The translations under genes and the position numbers were made by a program. Below the pieces are notes generated by a model. The model was not told the DNA's origin, ran no database searches, and saw only the letters and a program-made list of their open reading frames with translations. Source: Artemia franciscana (taxonomy: Eukaryota > Arthropoda > Branchiopoda > Anostraca > Artemiidae). Taken from it: a stretch of 64,000 nucleotides of DNA. The stretch is taken from positions 31,816,568 through 31,880,567 of the forward strand of contig NC_088883.1 in assembly GCF_032884065.1 (NCBI RefSeq), written 5' to 3'. Of this stretch, positions 1-10,035 are shown piece after piece (within the stretch, counting starts at the first letter, position 1; every line of letters begins with the position of its first letter).

Positions 1-1349
1 ACTCTATATTCAACTGGAACATGCTCATCAGAACCTTTAACTGCAATGGATCGGCCAGTTAGGACTGAAGAAAACCAGGACAGAGCATCTCCACAAACAC
101 CTTGATGCGACAACTTACCAATAAGGATCTCGTCTGTAAGGCTGTCAAATGCTTTCTTCACATCAAAGAATATTGCCGTATGGATAAGGCCGAAATCTAA
201 AGATTGTGGTACAAAGTGAAGAAGCAGATTACATGCGTGTTTTGTTGAGCACTTCTCCCAAAAACCAAACTGGTGCCGATGAAAAAACTTCTTCGTGTCC
301 AGGAAACTCAGCAAACGTTTTAGGATAGCCTTTTCAAATATTTTAGAAAAAAACAGACAGAAGAGATATATACCTATAGTTCCCCGGATCCTCCCACTCA
401 CCTTCTTTAAATAGTGCTATCATTCGAGCCAACTTGATACGCTGAGGGAATATTTTGAGCTTGAATGACTGGTTAACCAAGTGGCACAGTGGTGTAATAA
501 TTGAGGGAAGAATTTGTTTAATAAATTTGGCAGGAATTTGTCGAATCTTGATGAAAATTTTTTTAATGACAAGATTATTATTATCATTTCTTGCTCAGTA
601 ACTGACTCACGAACCATCGACTTTGCACAGGAAGGACCGAGGAACTTTTTCTAAGATCTAGAACTTGAAGAAGGAACTACACCTAGCGCCGTTGTTTTCC
701 CAGCCTCAGTCTTCTGATGTCGCACTTGGTTTTCATCCAAGAAAAGCTGACTCTGAAATATTAAGTGATCTAGGGAGCTTTCGAGGACTTGCCGATGGTT
801 GCTTTACTTCCTTAATTACATCCCAAGTTTTCTTAATGTTTTTGCCGCAATACGCAAACCTTTGGGAAAAATATCTAATTTTATCTTTTCAAATCAGAGT
901 TTTAAGCATCTTCCGGTATAGTTTAAAAGCCTCTAATTTAGCATCACTTGGTCTGTTCCTATAATTTTTCCAAAGGTTCTGTTTCCTCTTTAATGACTTC
1001 AGTATTGCAGCTGTAGTCCATGGAGCTATGGGTGTTGATCTCTTAGAAAGACTTCGTTGAGGTGTCTGGCAATGGTGGATAAATTTTTCCTTTACTGTTT
1101 CATAAAAAAATCAAATACCTTACTATAATTTTCTAATCTCACCCTGTCAGGTATTGTAAACTCCCATGATGCAGTGAAAAAATCATCTTCAATCTTTTTG
1201 ATATTTGCTGGTGTATACTGGTGTATATTGGTATACATCTTCCTGAACTTAGTGACGTAATTCCAGTAGGTTTCACCTACATATAAAGCTGAATTTTTAC
1301 TGGATTCTTCAGTTGAATTCTCATATCTGCAGCATTCAAACACATACAA
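1..1349 (-). mobile_element. LINE fragment: ORF2 linker and start of reverse transcriptase
   Basis: Read on the reverse strand this is a decayed non-LTR retrotransposon ORF2. From right to left it shows an endonuclease-RT linker (about 1349-640) with the usual basic stretch, TTAAILKSLKRKQNLWKNY, near 950-1010. Next comes the RT N-terminal region (about 620-400) with PSIITPLCHLVNQSFK and FPQRIKLARMIALFKE. RT block 2 (about 370-240) reads FSKIFEKAILKRLLSFLD and HQFGFWEKCSTKHACN. RT block 3 (about 200-1) has FFDVKKAFDSLTDEILIGKL, where the D of the KAFD motif is a catalytic position in the family. Several frame changes and stops break it, so it is dead. The catalytic YADD box lies beyond the window edge. 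The order of motifs fits a Jockey/CR1-like clade, but I cannot assign the clade firmly. Confidence 0.85.
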
Positions 1350-2230
1350 AGAGTCGACAATGAAATATGTAAGTATTTAATTATTATTTTTTTCCATTGC
1401 CTTTATGAGGCCAACTGTTTATCTTTAAATCCTTCAGATTATGGCTTAAAGGTAAAATTGACAGTATTCGTGTGAAAAAATATTAATATGATATTTTAAA
1501 TTTTGAAGTTTCAATACCTATAAAATTTGAACCTAAAAAGCATATTTTTTTGTTGTTGTAATTACTCTTAATTTTTCATTTTGTACCCTAAACTTGCATT
1601 GACATTAGTTTGTTTTGTTTTGTTTAGTAAAACAAAAATCTAAAGATCGAGGAATTTTTTCTTTTCAAACAGTCTTTCTATGAGCCAAAAGAGTCTTTCT
1701 ATGAGCTTTTCTTGCTAACATCGCTGTATCTCTGTTTCCGTGCTCAATTGGCTCATTTTTGAATTTAATTAAATGAAAATGCCTTGCTGGGTGAAATAAA
1801 AATGCCGATTTTATAGGTATGTGTCCAGCCCAACTATGACCTTTGCTTTTCTATAAATGAGCCAATTGACGTAAATTTTGCAATTCTGTTTTCATATTTA
1901 AAAAAACCTAATTCCTCGTATACACTGTAGTTTATTTGCAATTTGACAAACTTCAAATGTAAATAAAATATACTGTTTTAATTTTAATAAAAGGGACAAT
2001 TTGAAAGAATCAATATTAGAATCTAATTTTTAGACACCAAACCCGTTAGCTGTATATTTTCTTTTTCTTGAAGTATAGCTTCAAAGCTTATACCACTGCT
2101 ACTACTACTACTAACAACTTCACTGAAGTGCCATACAAAGCTGGTACCGTTGCTTCCAGTATCCTAGTTTTATATCGCAAACTTATCTTCATTCTTCCAA
2201 GCTTTGTACTCCAAAGTGTGAAAAGATGAT
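1350..2230. other. AT-rich stretch with no recognisable gene
   Basis: I see no reading frame, RNA gene or element ends here. The sequence is AT-rich with short T runs. Confidence 0.5.
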
Positions 2231-2660
2231 TTAAAGGCCCCAGAAAATAGGAACTAAATATCAAACATTAAATCATTCTTTTGAAAAGATTTTCAAAGTT
2301 TAAATAATTAAATACTCTAATCGAATAGTGTGCAAACTTTTTACTTCCATACCTTCCATAACTCTGTACTTCCAAAACGAAATTACTTAAAAATAAAATT
2401 AAAGGCCCCAGAAAAAGGAACTAAATTTCAAACATAAAGTCACTCTTTTGCAAAGATTTTCACCAGTTAAATAATTAAATACTCTAATCGAATAGTTTCT
2501 TAACTTTGTGCTTCCATACCTTCCAAAACTCAGTACTTCAAAAATGAAATTACTTAAATTGAAAAATTAAAAAAACCAGAAAAAAGAACTAAATTTCAAA
2601 AATTAAATCATTATCTTGAAAATATTTTTAACCAGTCAAATAATCAAACACTCTAATCGA
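2231..2660. repeat. 168-bp tandem repeat, about 2.5 copies
   Basis: The phrase AAAGGCCCCAGAAAA followed by GGAACTAAAT begins units at about 2233, 2401 and 2569, a spacing of 168 bp. Each unit continues with a TTAAATCATTCTTTTG-like block, AATACTCTAATCGA, and CTTCCATACCTTCCA in the first two units. Copies differ at roughly one base in eight and the last is partial. No coding potential is seen. Confidence 0.8.
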
Positions 2661-3159
2661 TTTTCTTATATTTATGTCCAGGAAGATATTTTAAAAATAC
2701 TGTTTTAACCCCCACAAAACGTAAATGGTTTTCTTTGAAGATAAATCACCCCTGCAACAATAAATTACACCAGTTTCACCAATTGTACCAGCTAAACAAT
2801 AAAATGTTTTCTTGACTAAATAACAAAAACAAGCATGATCCAAAACTTCATATTTATGTTCAATAAGAAAATACTTTAGAATACATACTGTCTAACATAC
2901 CCCTATATACATACTGAATACATACCCCTAATATATACGCTTAAAAATAACTTTATTACATTACAAAGCGACCCTTACGGTAACTTTAAGACCTTCGATA
3001 TGCTAGCACGCCTATCAAATAAACAAAATTTCTATCCACTCTAATAACATAGCTGCCATTTTTCTTTACAGTTCTTAGTTGTATTCTAAAGGAGCTCCTT
3101 TGAAATGATCTTTATTTTAAGAAGGAAAATGAGCATTACTTTAAGTTTTTAATCAAATA
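2661..3159. other. AT-rich stretch with no recognisable feature
   Basis: No reading frame or repeat structure was recognised, apart from short repeats of an ATACATACTGAATACATA type near 2880-2930. Confidence 0.4.
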
Positions 3160-3830
3160 GTTGGTGGTAACGAATTAATCTAAAAGTTCGTGGTAACAAA
3201 CTGTAGTAAGGAGCGACCCGGCTCAATAGTAAACAGAACTCTAAAAAACGGAATTTTGATACTAAAACATACATCAAAAGAATTGAATTTTCATGCTGAT
3301 TTTAAATATATGAGTTTAATCAAATTTAGTCTTTGTCATCAAAAGTTACGAGCCTGAGAAAATTTGCCTTATTTTGGAAAATTGGGGGAAACGCCCCTAA
3401 AGGTCATAGAATCTTAACGAAAATCACACCATCACATTCAACGTATCAGAGAACCCTATTGCAAAAGTTTCAAGCTCCCATCTACAAAAATGTGGAACTT
3501 CATTTTTTTGCCAGAAGACCGATCAAGGGTGCGTGTTTATTTAATTTTTTTTTCAGGGGTTATCGTATCGACCAAGTGGTCCTAGAATGTCGCAAGAGGG
3601 CTCATTTTAACGGAAATGAAAAGTTTTAGTGCCCTTTTTAAGTGACCAAAAAAATTGGAGGGCACCTTGCTGTTTAATACTGTATACTGTTTAATAAAGT
3701 AGAATTGAGAGAAAGAGTCAAACTTTAGCGTAAAGAGCGGGACGTTGAGAAGGGAACATCCGCTTTCATGCACGGAGTAATTTCTGTCCGTTTTAAGTTT
3801 TAATGTCGCTTCTTACTTTAAGTTAAAAAA
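3160..3830 (+). repeat. Dispersed repeat family R, copy 1 (shortened)
   Basis: This is one member of a family seen at least seven more times in the window. It starts with two degenerate versions of the family's small hairpin (consensus CAGTTCGTGGTAACGAACTG) followed by GTAAGGAGCGACCCGGCTC near 3210. It runs through the conserved interior (CATCAAAAGTTACGAGCCTG near 3340; GTGCCCTTTTTAAGTGACC near 3630) and ends in one arm of the larger family hairpin (TTAGCGTAAAGAGCGGGACG near 3725, TTTTAATGTCGCTTCTTACTTT near 3800). It carries no protein domain that I can recognise, so it is probably a non-autonomous element of unknown class. Confidence 0.8.
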
Positions 3831-3959
3831 AACTATTTTTTTTATTTAATAACATAATAAATTGTGATTTGAATCTAAAAGCATGATCGCGGAAATATCT
3901 TCCATATTTAACTTATACCAATATGGTTTAGCCAAAATAACGAATTTAGCTAGAATGAT
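3831..3959 (+). promoter_or_regulatory. Short leader between the R repeat and the repeat-protein gene
   Basis: This 130-bp AT-rich gap separates the R repeat from the signal-peptide Met codon at 3960. It must hold the promoter and 5' UTR, or the end of an intron, if the copy was ever transcribed. AATTTAG just before 3950 could act as a splice acceptor. I see no convincing TATA box, so this is inference from position only. Confidence 0.25.
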
Positions 3960-5361
3960 ATGTTTATTCTTTTTAAATTATTCTTTTTTACTGTCGGTGT
4001 CGCTACCATACTGGCTGAAGATGCAGCACAACCTGAAGAAGCACAACAAGTTGCGGAAACAAAACACTATGAACACCACCCATCGTATGGATATTGTAGC
4101 TATGGTCACCCATCCTACAGTTCATATGGCTATGGCCACCCACATTACAGCTCTTATGGTAGTAGTTACATTTGGAAAAGATATATTTCTGAACTAGAAG
4201 CACCAGTTGAAGAAGCACTAGAAGGTACAGAAACAAAACACTATAAAAACTAGCTATCATATGGATATAATAGCTATGGTCACCCATCTTACAGTTATTA
4301 TAGCTATGGCCACCCATCTTATAGCTCCTATGGCGGTGGTTACAGATGGAAAAGAGACCTTTCTGAGCTAGAGGCACCAGTTGAAGAAACACTAGAAGGT
4401 GCAGAAGGAAAACACTATAAACCCTACCCATCATATGGATGTTATAGCTATGGTCACCCATCTTACAGTTCTTATAGATATGGCCATCCATCTTATAGCT
4501 TTTATGGCAGTGGTTAGAGACGGAAAATAGAGAGACCTTTCCGAACTAGAGGCACCAGTTGAAAAAGCACTAGAAGGTGCAGATACAAAACACTATAAAC
4601 ACTACCCATCATATGGATATTATAGCTATAGTCACCCCTTTTACGGTTCTTATAGCTATGGCCACCCATATTATAGCTCCTATGGTAGTGGTTACAGACG
4701 GAAAAGAAACCTTTCCGAACTAGAGACACCAGTTGAAAAAGCACTAGAAGGTGCAGATACAAAACACTATAAACACTACCCATCATATGGATATTATAGC
4801 TATAGTCACCCCTTTTACGGTTCTTATAGCTATGGCCACCCATATTATATCTCCTATGGTAGTGGTTACAGATGGAAAAGAGACCTTTTTGAACTAGAAG
4901 CACCAGTTGAAGAAACACTAGAAGGTGCAGAAACAAAAGACTATAAACACTACCCATCATATGGATATTATAGCTATAGTCACCCATCTTACGGTTTGTA
5001 TTGCTATGGCCACCCATATTACAGCTCCTATGGTAGTAGTTACAGATGGAAAAGAGACCTTTTTGAACTAGAAGCACCAGTTGAAGAAACACTAGAAGGT
5101 GCAGAAACAAAACACTATAAACACTATCCATCATGTGGATATTATAGCTATGGTTACCCATCTTACAGTTCTTATAGCTATGGCCACCCATCTTATAGCT
5201 CCTATGGCAGTGGTTACAGATGGAAAAGAGACATTTCTGAAGCAGAACCAACAGTAGAAGAAGCATTAGAAGGTGCAGAAACAAAACGTTATAAACATTA
5301 CCTCTCTTACAAATACCGTAATCACTACCCTTCTTATGGGTATGGCCACCCATCATATTGA
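3960..5361 (+). pseudogene. Secreted Tyr/His/Ser/Gly-rich tandem-repeat protein (broken copy)
   Basis: The Met at 3960 opens a clear signal peptide (MFILFKLFFFTVGVATILA), then an acidic stretch (EDAAQPEEAQQVAETKHYE) and about seven 58-residue units. Each unit has an acidic spacer (ELEAPVEEALEGAETKHYK), an aromatic block of YSYGHPSYSSY type, and ends in GSGYRWKRD. The Lys-Arg pair looks like a proprotein-convertase site, so the product could be a polyprotein releasing repeated peptides. A structural cuticle, cyst-wall or adhesive protein is equally possible. The copy is damaged: TAC has become TAG in unit 1 (4251-4253), TAC to TAG again in unit 3 (4514-4516), and a small insertion near 4530 shifts the frame. 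From about 4530 to 5361 the frame is open for over 270 residues. The final TGA (5359-5361) falls nine codons before the stop implied by the paralog. I recognise no named family. Confidence 0.75.
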
Positions 5362-5375
5362 TCTAGTTATGGAAG
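4060..5375 (+). repeat. 174-bp coding tandem repeat, about seven units
   Basis: Unit ends marked by the TGGAAAAGAGAC-type Trp-Lys-Arg-Asp codons fall near 4172, 4347, 4526, 4698, 4872, 5046 and 5220. This is a period of about 174 bp, or 58 codons. The unit length is a multiple of three, which fits expansion under coding constraint. Within each unit the GGCCACCCATCTTATAG-like block occurs about twice, so there is also a shorter internal repeat of roughly 10-12 codons. Units 4 and 5 are nearly identical (they share SHPFYGSYSYGHPYY), pointing to recent unequal exchange. Confidence 0.9.
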
Positions 5376-5455
5376 TTATCATTGGTAAAACTGAAAAATA
5401 TTTATTTATAATGTCGTATTTTATAATAGTTTTTAATTTAAATATGATTAATGAT
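5362..5455 (+). other. 3' flank of the repeat-protein gene, shared with the window-end paralog
   Basis: After the premature TGA the ancestral frame reads on as SSYGSYHW to a TAA at 5386-5388. The following bases (ATTTATAATGTCGTATTTTATAA near 5404) match the reverse strand at about 63930-63870. The duplication that made the second gene copy therefore included the 3' untranslated flank. Confidence 0.7.
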
Positions 5456-6300
5456 ATAAAGGTCTTTCCTTATTGCACCCCAGGGCTTAAAAAATTAGTC
5501 TACATAAGAGAAAAACTTTTGACCTCATACAAAAAAGTTTAATTCTAAGTTTACAAGAAATAATAGGTTTTCTTTCTGTAATAAAAAAAATACATTTGAC
5601 ATAAAGGTATTACTCTGATGATCCCTAAGTCTTTAAGAATTAGTGTAGAAAATCGAAACCATTTTTATCTCATTACGAGAGTAAATCAAAGTTTCAATGA
5701 AACCCCAAAAAATTCTTTTCTTAGTGAAAAAAAAATGATATAATGGTTCTTTCCCTTAAACCCGAAGTCTTCAAGAATTTTTTAGAAAAGAAAACATTTT
5801 TGACCTCCCTAAGAAAGTTTAAATCAAAGTTTCAAAGAAATAATAGTTTCCTTTCTGCAGGGAAAAATAAGCTTTACATAAAGGTTTTACTCTGATAAAC
5901 CTAAAGTCGCCAAGAAGTAGTCTAGAAAAGCTTACCAATTTCTTCCTAATGAAGAGAGTTTAAATTAAAGTTTCCAAGAAATAAATTATTTCTTTTTGTA
6001 ATGAGAGAGAAAAAATTATATAAGTATCTTTCTATATTAAACCAAAAGTACACAAGAATTCGTCAAGAAAAACGAAACAATTTTTGACCTCATTAAGAAA
6101 ACTTAATTCGAAATTTATAAAAAATTAATTTTTTCTTTCCCCAGTGAGAAAAAAAAATATATAAAGATCTATGTATTAAACTCTAAGTCTCCAAAAATTA
6201 GTCTAGAAAAGCGAAAAAGTTTTGATCTCATTGAGATGAAATTTAAATCCAAGTTTTCACGAAATAAAAAAGCTTCTTTCCTCAGTGAGGAAAAAGAGAA
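5456..6300 (+). repeat. 140-bp tandem array, about six diverged units, behind the repeat-protein gene
   Basis: Unit starts of ATAAAGGT type lie near 5456, 5601, 5740, 5878, 6019 and 6160. Each unit carries the same order of phrases: CCCTAAGTCTTTAAGAATTAGT-like, TCTAGAAAAGCGAAA-like, TTTGACCTCATTAAGA-like, TTTAAATCAAAGTTTC and a TTTCTTTCCTCAGTGAG-like end. Divergence between units is high, about 20-30% by eye. The first unit is also recognisable behind the paralog at the window's right end (about 63800-63860, reverse strand). Confidence 0.8.
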
Positions 6301-6644
6301 TTCACTTTTGTTTTTTATATTGAATTTATATAGCATTTTATTTACATACATAGTAGGTATGGTATGCCTAACATATATTCTAAACGATAAAAAGGGCTAT
6401 AAAGATTATAAATGTTTTGAAATAGAAGTTGAGACCAAAGGAAATATAAAATACTTAATTGAATAAGGAGATCCAGAAATAATTCGTTAATATGACCAAA
6501 CTTCTTGAGCTTGATTTCACAAAGTCTAGTAGAATATAGTTGTACATTCAATCAAAAATGGTTGGACTTAATATCGGATGAACTAATGATTCAAAATTGA
6601 TTTTGATTATATTCAGGGCATTGAGCAAATAATCATCAAAACGA

Positions 6645-7165
6645 ACTACGTCAAGTATGGAGATTTCAGAAATTGTTTCTGCACCTGAAGCTACGTCTTT
6701 TCAATAGTAACGTTATTCCAATACTACATTACACAGCAGAAATATTGCACCTGAATCAAGGGCAAGAGAAAACAGTTTTGGCTTTTGAAAACTCGTGTCT
6801 CCTTAGAGTATTGTACATCCACTGGTCAAAGAAGATGAAAACCAGTCCATCCGTGAAATGACTCAATAACTTCTAATAGCTGACATCATCAGAGTCAGAA
6901 GGTGGAGAAATTTGAGCCAAACGCTACGTAAGGATGACCATAAGCTCCCAAAATCCACGACACACTGGCAATCACCAGGGACTTTTAGCCGTGGAAGACC
7001 CAAAAATACACTGCGATGCACCTACCAGAAGGATCTACGCAACCTGCACACCTACTTTCTACCAGAATGGGAAGACATCACTGCAGCAGAAAACGAGAAA
7101 GGAATATTGGTGGCTCCTCCACAATACCCTGGGTGACTCAGGAGGCACAGGTGGAACTAAGGTCT
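6645..7165 (+). mobile_element. LINE 3' end: C-terminal part of ORF2
   Basis: The translated order matches the tail of many non-LTR ORF2 proteins. LHLKLRLFNSNVIPILHY (from about 6676) is the usual block after the RT thumb. ACAA-rich FENSCLLRVLYIHWSKK comes next, then a stop-interrupted stretch with RVRRWRNLSQTLRKDD (near 6885-6935), GRPKNTLRCTYQKDL (near 6990-7035) and a terminal acidic tail ending near 7136. Stops and a frame change break it. It is 5'-truncated, as LINE inserts usually are. The GRPKN.RR signature is typical of this tail domain; its clade is uncertain. Confidence 0.75.
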
Positions 7166-8175
7166 AAGGTTATTTGTCTTTTAACAGTAAAAAAAGAGAT
7201 TTTATCTCAAGAGATTGACGACTTCTGCCACTTTGTGTAAAAAAGGATGAAAAACAATATTTGCCTGATCAGAGACGAGAAAGTAGAGGTTACAGAAAAT
7301 CGTAAAAGGACCTATGCCAGCACAAAATAAAAGCTATATTGTCCTTAGTAACCAATAAAATAGATCCTAATGCACGCAAGGAACTGATATCTGTTGTTTT
7401 CGCTATATAGCTTTGTCTTACTGAACAAGGTCAAATTTCTATCAAGTGAAAATCCGAGACATACCATCTGTAAATTGAACCCTTATCACTGTCAATCTAA
7501 TAAAAAGTTCAAAACTTTTCCTGTGTATGATATATATTTATGATTTTAATACACTTTTTTAAGTACAAAATCGTTGAGCAGCTAAAATTGATTTTAATCT
7601 AGATACTTATCTTCTAATGTCTCTGCTATGTCTCTAATCTAGCTCTCTTCTAACAAGATGATGGAGGCAATTGGAGGCTGAAGGGGATATGGAGCCAATT
7701 TTTCATCCGAGTAATCATATCAAAGGTTATTCAATTCAAATATCAAATGAGAGAAGAGATCTTCTGAAGAGCTAGTAAAGAGTCACAACCAATACTAAAG
7801 TGGCTAGATTACACTTTTAAAGGTATAGTTTTAAGTAAGAAGATATTAGAGGTTAAAATCCCTTTCCATATTGACCGAACAACTTCTCAGAAATATTTAA
7901 AATATTTGACCTACAAAAAAAAAAAAAATAAGTATTTGATAATTTCTCACTTACAAATTATAGAACCCCCGGCAGCTAAGTTCACCCAAGTTACTGTTCT
8001 GAAGTAAATAATACTGTTAATTAATAGCAAAACTGTATATACTTTAAGAATGTGGCATTTCTAAGCCTTTTACAAGTTATAGGGTCATTTTCTTTGCCGA
8101 AAACTATTTGTATTTCGAGACGTTTGATTTTTTTGTAATATAACCAATAGAACAAAAATAAAAGCGATATCACAA

Positions 8176-8178
<3 letters not shown>
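7166..8178. other. Stretch with no recognisable gene
   Basis: This may include the 3' UTR of the LINE just upstream. I found no coding domain, RNA gene or terminal repeats. A run of 13 A lies near 7915-7927. Confidence 0.4.

Positions 8179-8251
<73 letters not shown>
8179..8251. repeat. (AT)n microsatellite at the Helitron 5' end
   Basis: About 73 bases of pure AT. It abuts the 5' end of the Helitron. Other copies show this end as TCTATATATA followed by an A-rich run and AAGTTG, so the run may have grown from the element's own AT-rich tip or from an AT target. Confidence 0.95.
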
Positions 8252-8253
<2 letters not shown>

Positions 8254-8374
8254 TTGTCTGTGTCTGTGTGGGTCTGTCTGTCGGGTGACGTCATGTTTGT
8301 GTGTTGACTGACGTCATGAAGTTAGTTGTCGTCATTTTTGTTATGACGGTGACGTCATTAAAGATATTTAAGAC

Positions 8375-10034
8375 ATGCGTTCACGTAGAAATCTATTAAT
8401 GTTTAACTGTAAAATGACTGATGAACTTACAATGGCAACAACCGAGGAAGATGCTCAAAGAGTCTATGCCAAAAAACTTGCTGGTGATAGAGAAAGTAAG
8501 AAAAAAAAGCGTGCCGAGGAATCAAAAGAACAGCAAGGAAACAGGCTTGAGGCTGATAGAGAAAGTAAGAAAAGAAAGCGTGCCGAGGAATCAAAAGAAC
8601 AGCAAAGAAACAGGCTTGAGGCTGATAGAGAAAGAAAGAACAGAAAGCGTGCCGAGGAACTACCAGAGCAACGCGAAACCAGACTTGCTGCTAAAAGAGA
8701 AAGTGAAAAAAGAAGGCGTGCCGAGGAACTACCAGAGCAACATGAAACCAGACATGCTGCTAAAAGAGAAAGTGACAAAAGAAGGCATGCCGAGGAACTA
8801 CCAGAGCAACATTAAACCAGACTTGCTGCTAAAAGAGAAAGTGAAAAAAAAGGCGTGCCGAGGAATCACAGGAACAGCAAGAAATCAGGCTTGCTGCTGA
8901 TAGAGAAAGGAAGAAAAGAAAGCGTGCCGAGGAATCAGAGCAACCTGAAAGTTAACGCCTGGCATTCAGGTACAGCCCAGTCGATGATTATAGCTTGAGT
9001 AGATGTGTTCAAATCGGGACTATGTCTAAAATTTGTCCCTATTGCAAGGCCTTGAAATTCAATGGTGAAACAATGGGAATGTGTTGCGCCTCAGGAAAAG
9101 TTAAACGTCCTCTATTGGCTGCACCACCAGAGCCATTGAAAACTTTGCTTACTGGAACTACGTCAGAATCTAAGCGTTTTTTATCACAGATCAGAAAATA
9201 TAACTCATGTTTCCAAATGACGTCGATTGGTGCCCAAATTGAAAATCCAGATCAATTTATGCCTACTTTCAAAGTAAAAGGGCAAAATTTATCATAAAGC
9301 AGGGTCCCTTCTACCATTCTCAGGCGAGAATCATAAATTTTTACAATTGTACTTCATCAGTGATAGAAATTCTGAATTGAATGCACGGTGCGAAATTTCT
9401 CCCAACGTTGAAAGGACAATCGTTTCCCAATTGCAACATCTTTTCCACGAAAATAATAATTTAATGCGTCCGTTCAAAACAGCCATCGATTTGATGCCTA
9501 CTGATACGCATAAAATTGTTACGATTGTTACTGATACGCATAAAATAGACTAATGATTCGGCAGGATGAAGAAAATTATATTTTAAAATGCCGTCAATTG
9601 TTTCACAATTCGTCGTTGATATGTATGCTAAAATATCCGCCGTTAATATAACGTTAATATAACGTTTGCTATATATCCGCCTGAATCTGACCAAGCTCCG
9701 CTCTGAACAATACATTCATTTGCGAGATGCTGTTATAAATGACGGTAATACCACAAACGTTGGAAGATTAACAATTTTACCTTCGTCATATGCTGGCAGT
9801 CCCCGTCATATGCATGAATATGCTCAAGATGCTATTGCGTATGTTCGTCTCTATGGTCGTCCAGATTTATTTATTACATTTACATGTAATCAATCTTGGG
9901 ACGAGATACTGCAGCTTTTACTTCAAGGACAATCGGCGGTTCATAGACATGACATTACAGCCCGTGTCTTCCGGCAAAAGTTGAAATCACTGATAAACTA
10001 CATAGTAAATTTTGAAGTGTTTGGGTCAGTGCGA
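8375..10034 (+). pseudogene. Helitron 1 Rep, N-terminal part
   Basis: It opens with a Lys/Arg/Glu-rich repeat of about 23 residues (ESKKRKRAEESKEQQ and ELPEQRETRLAAKR types), probably a nuclear-localising coiled region. SPVDDYSLSRCVQIGTM, a Cys motif CPYCKALKFNGE, and the Helitron_like_N block PEPLKTLLTGTTSESKRFL follow. Further on, GSPRHMHEYAQDAIAYVRLY and LFITFTCNQSWDEI lie just before the expected HUH motif. The reading is broken by an early stop near 8813, frame changes and a deletion near 9545-9600. The part with the HUH histidines has been lost at about 10036. The intact order is visible in the copy at 50.6-52.4 kb. Confidence 0.85.
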
Positions 10035-10035
10035 T

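Noticed and set aside
4003-5356. Two long reverse-strand frames (162 and 280 residues) opposite the repeat-protein gene
   Set aside because: They are open only because the 174-bp repeat lacks stops in that frame too. The forward strand has the signal peptide and a sensible unit, and its matching paralog supports it.
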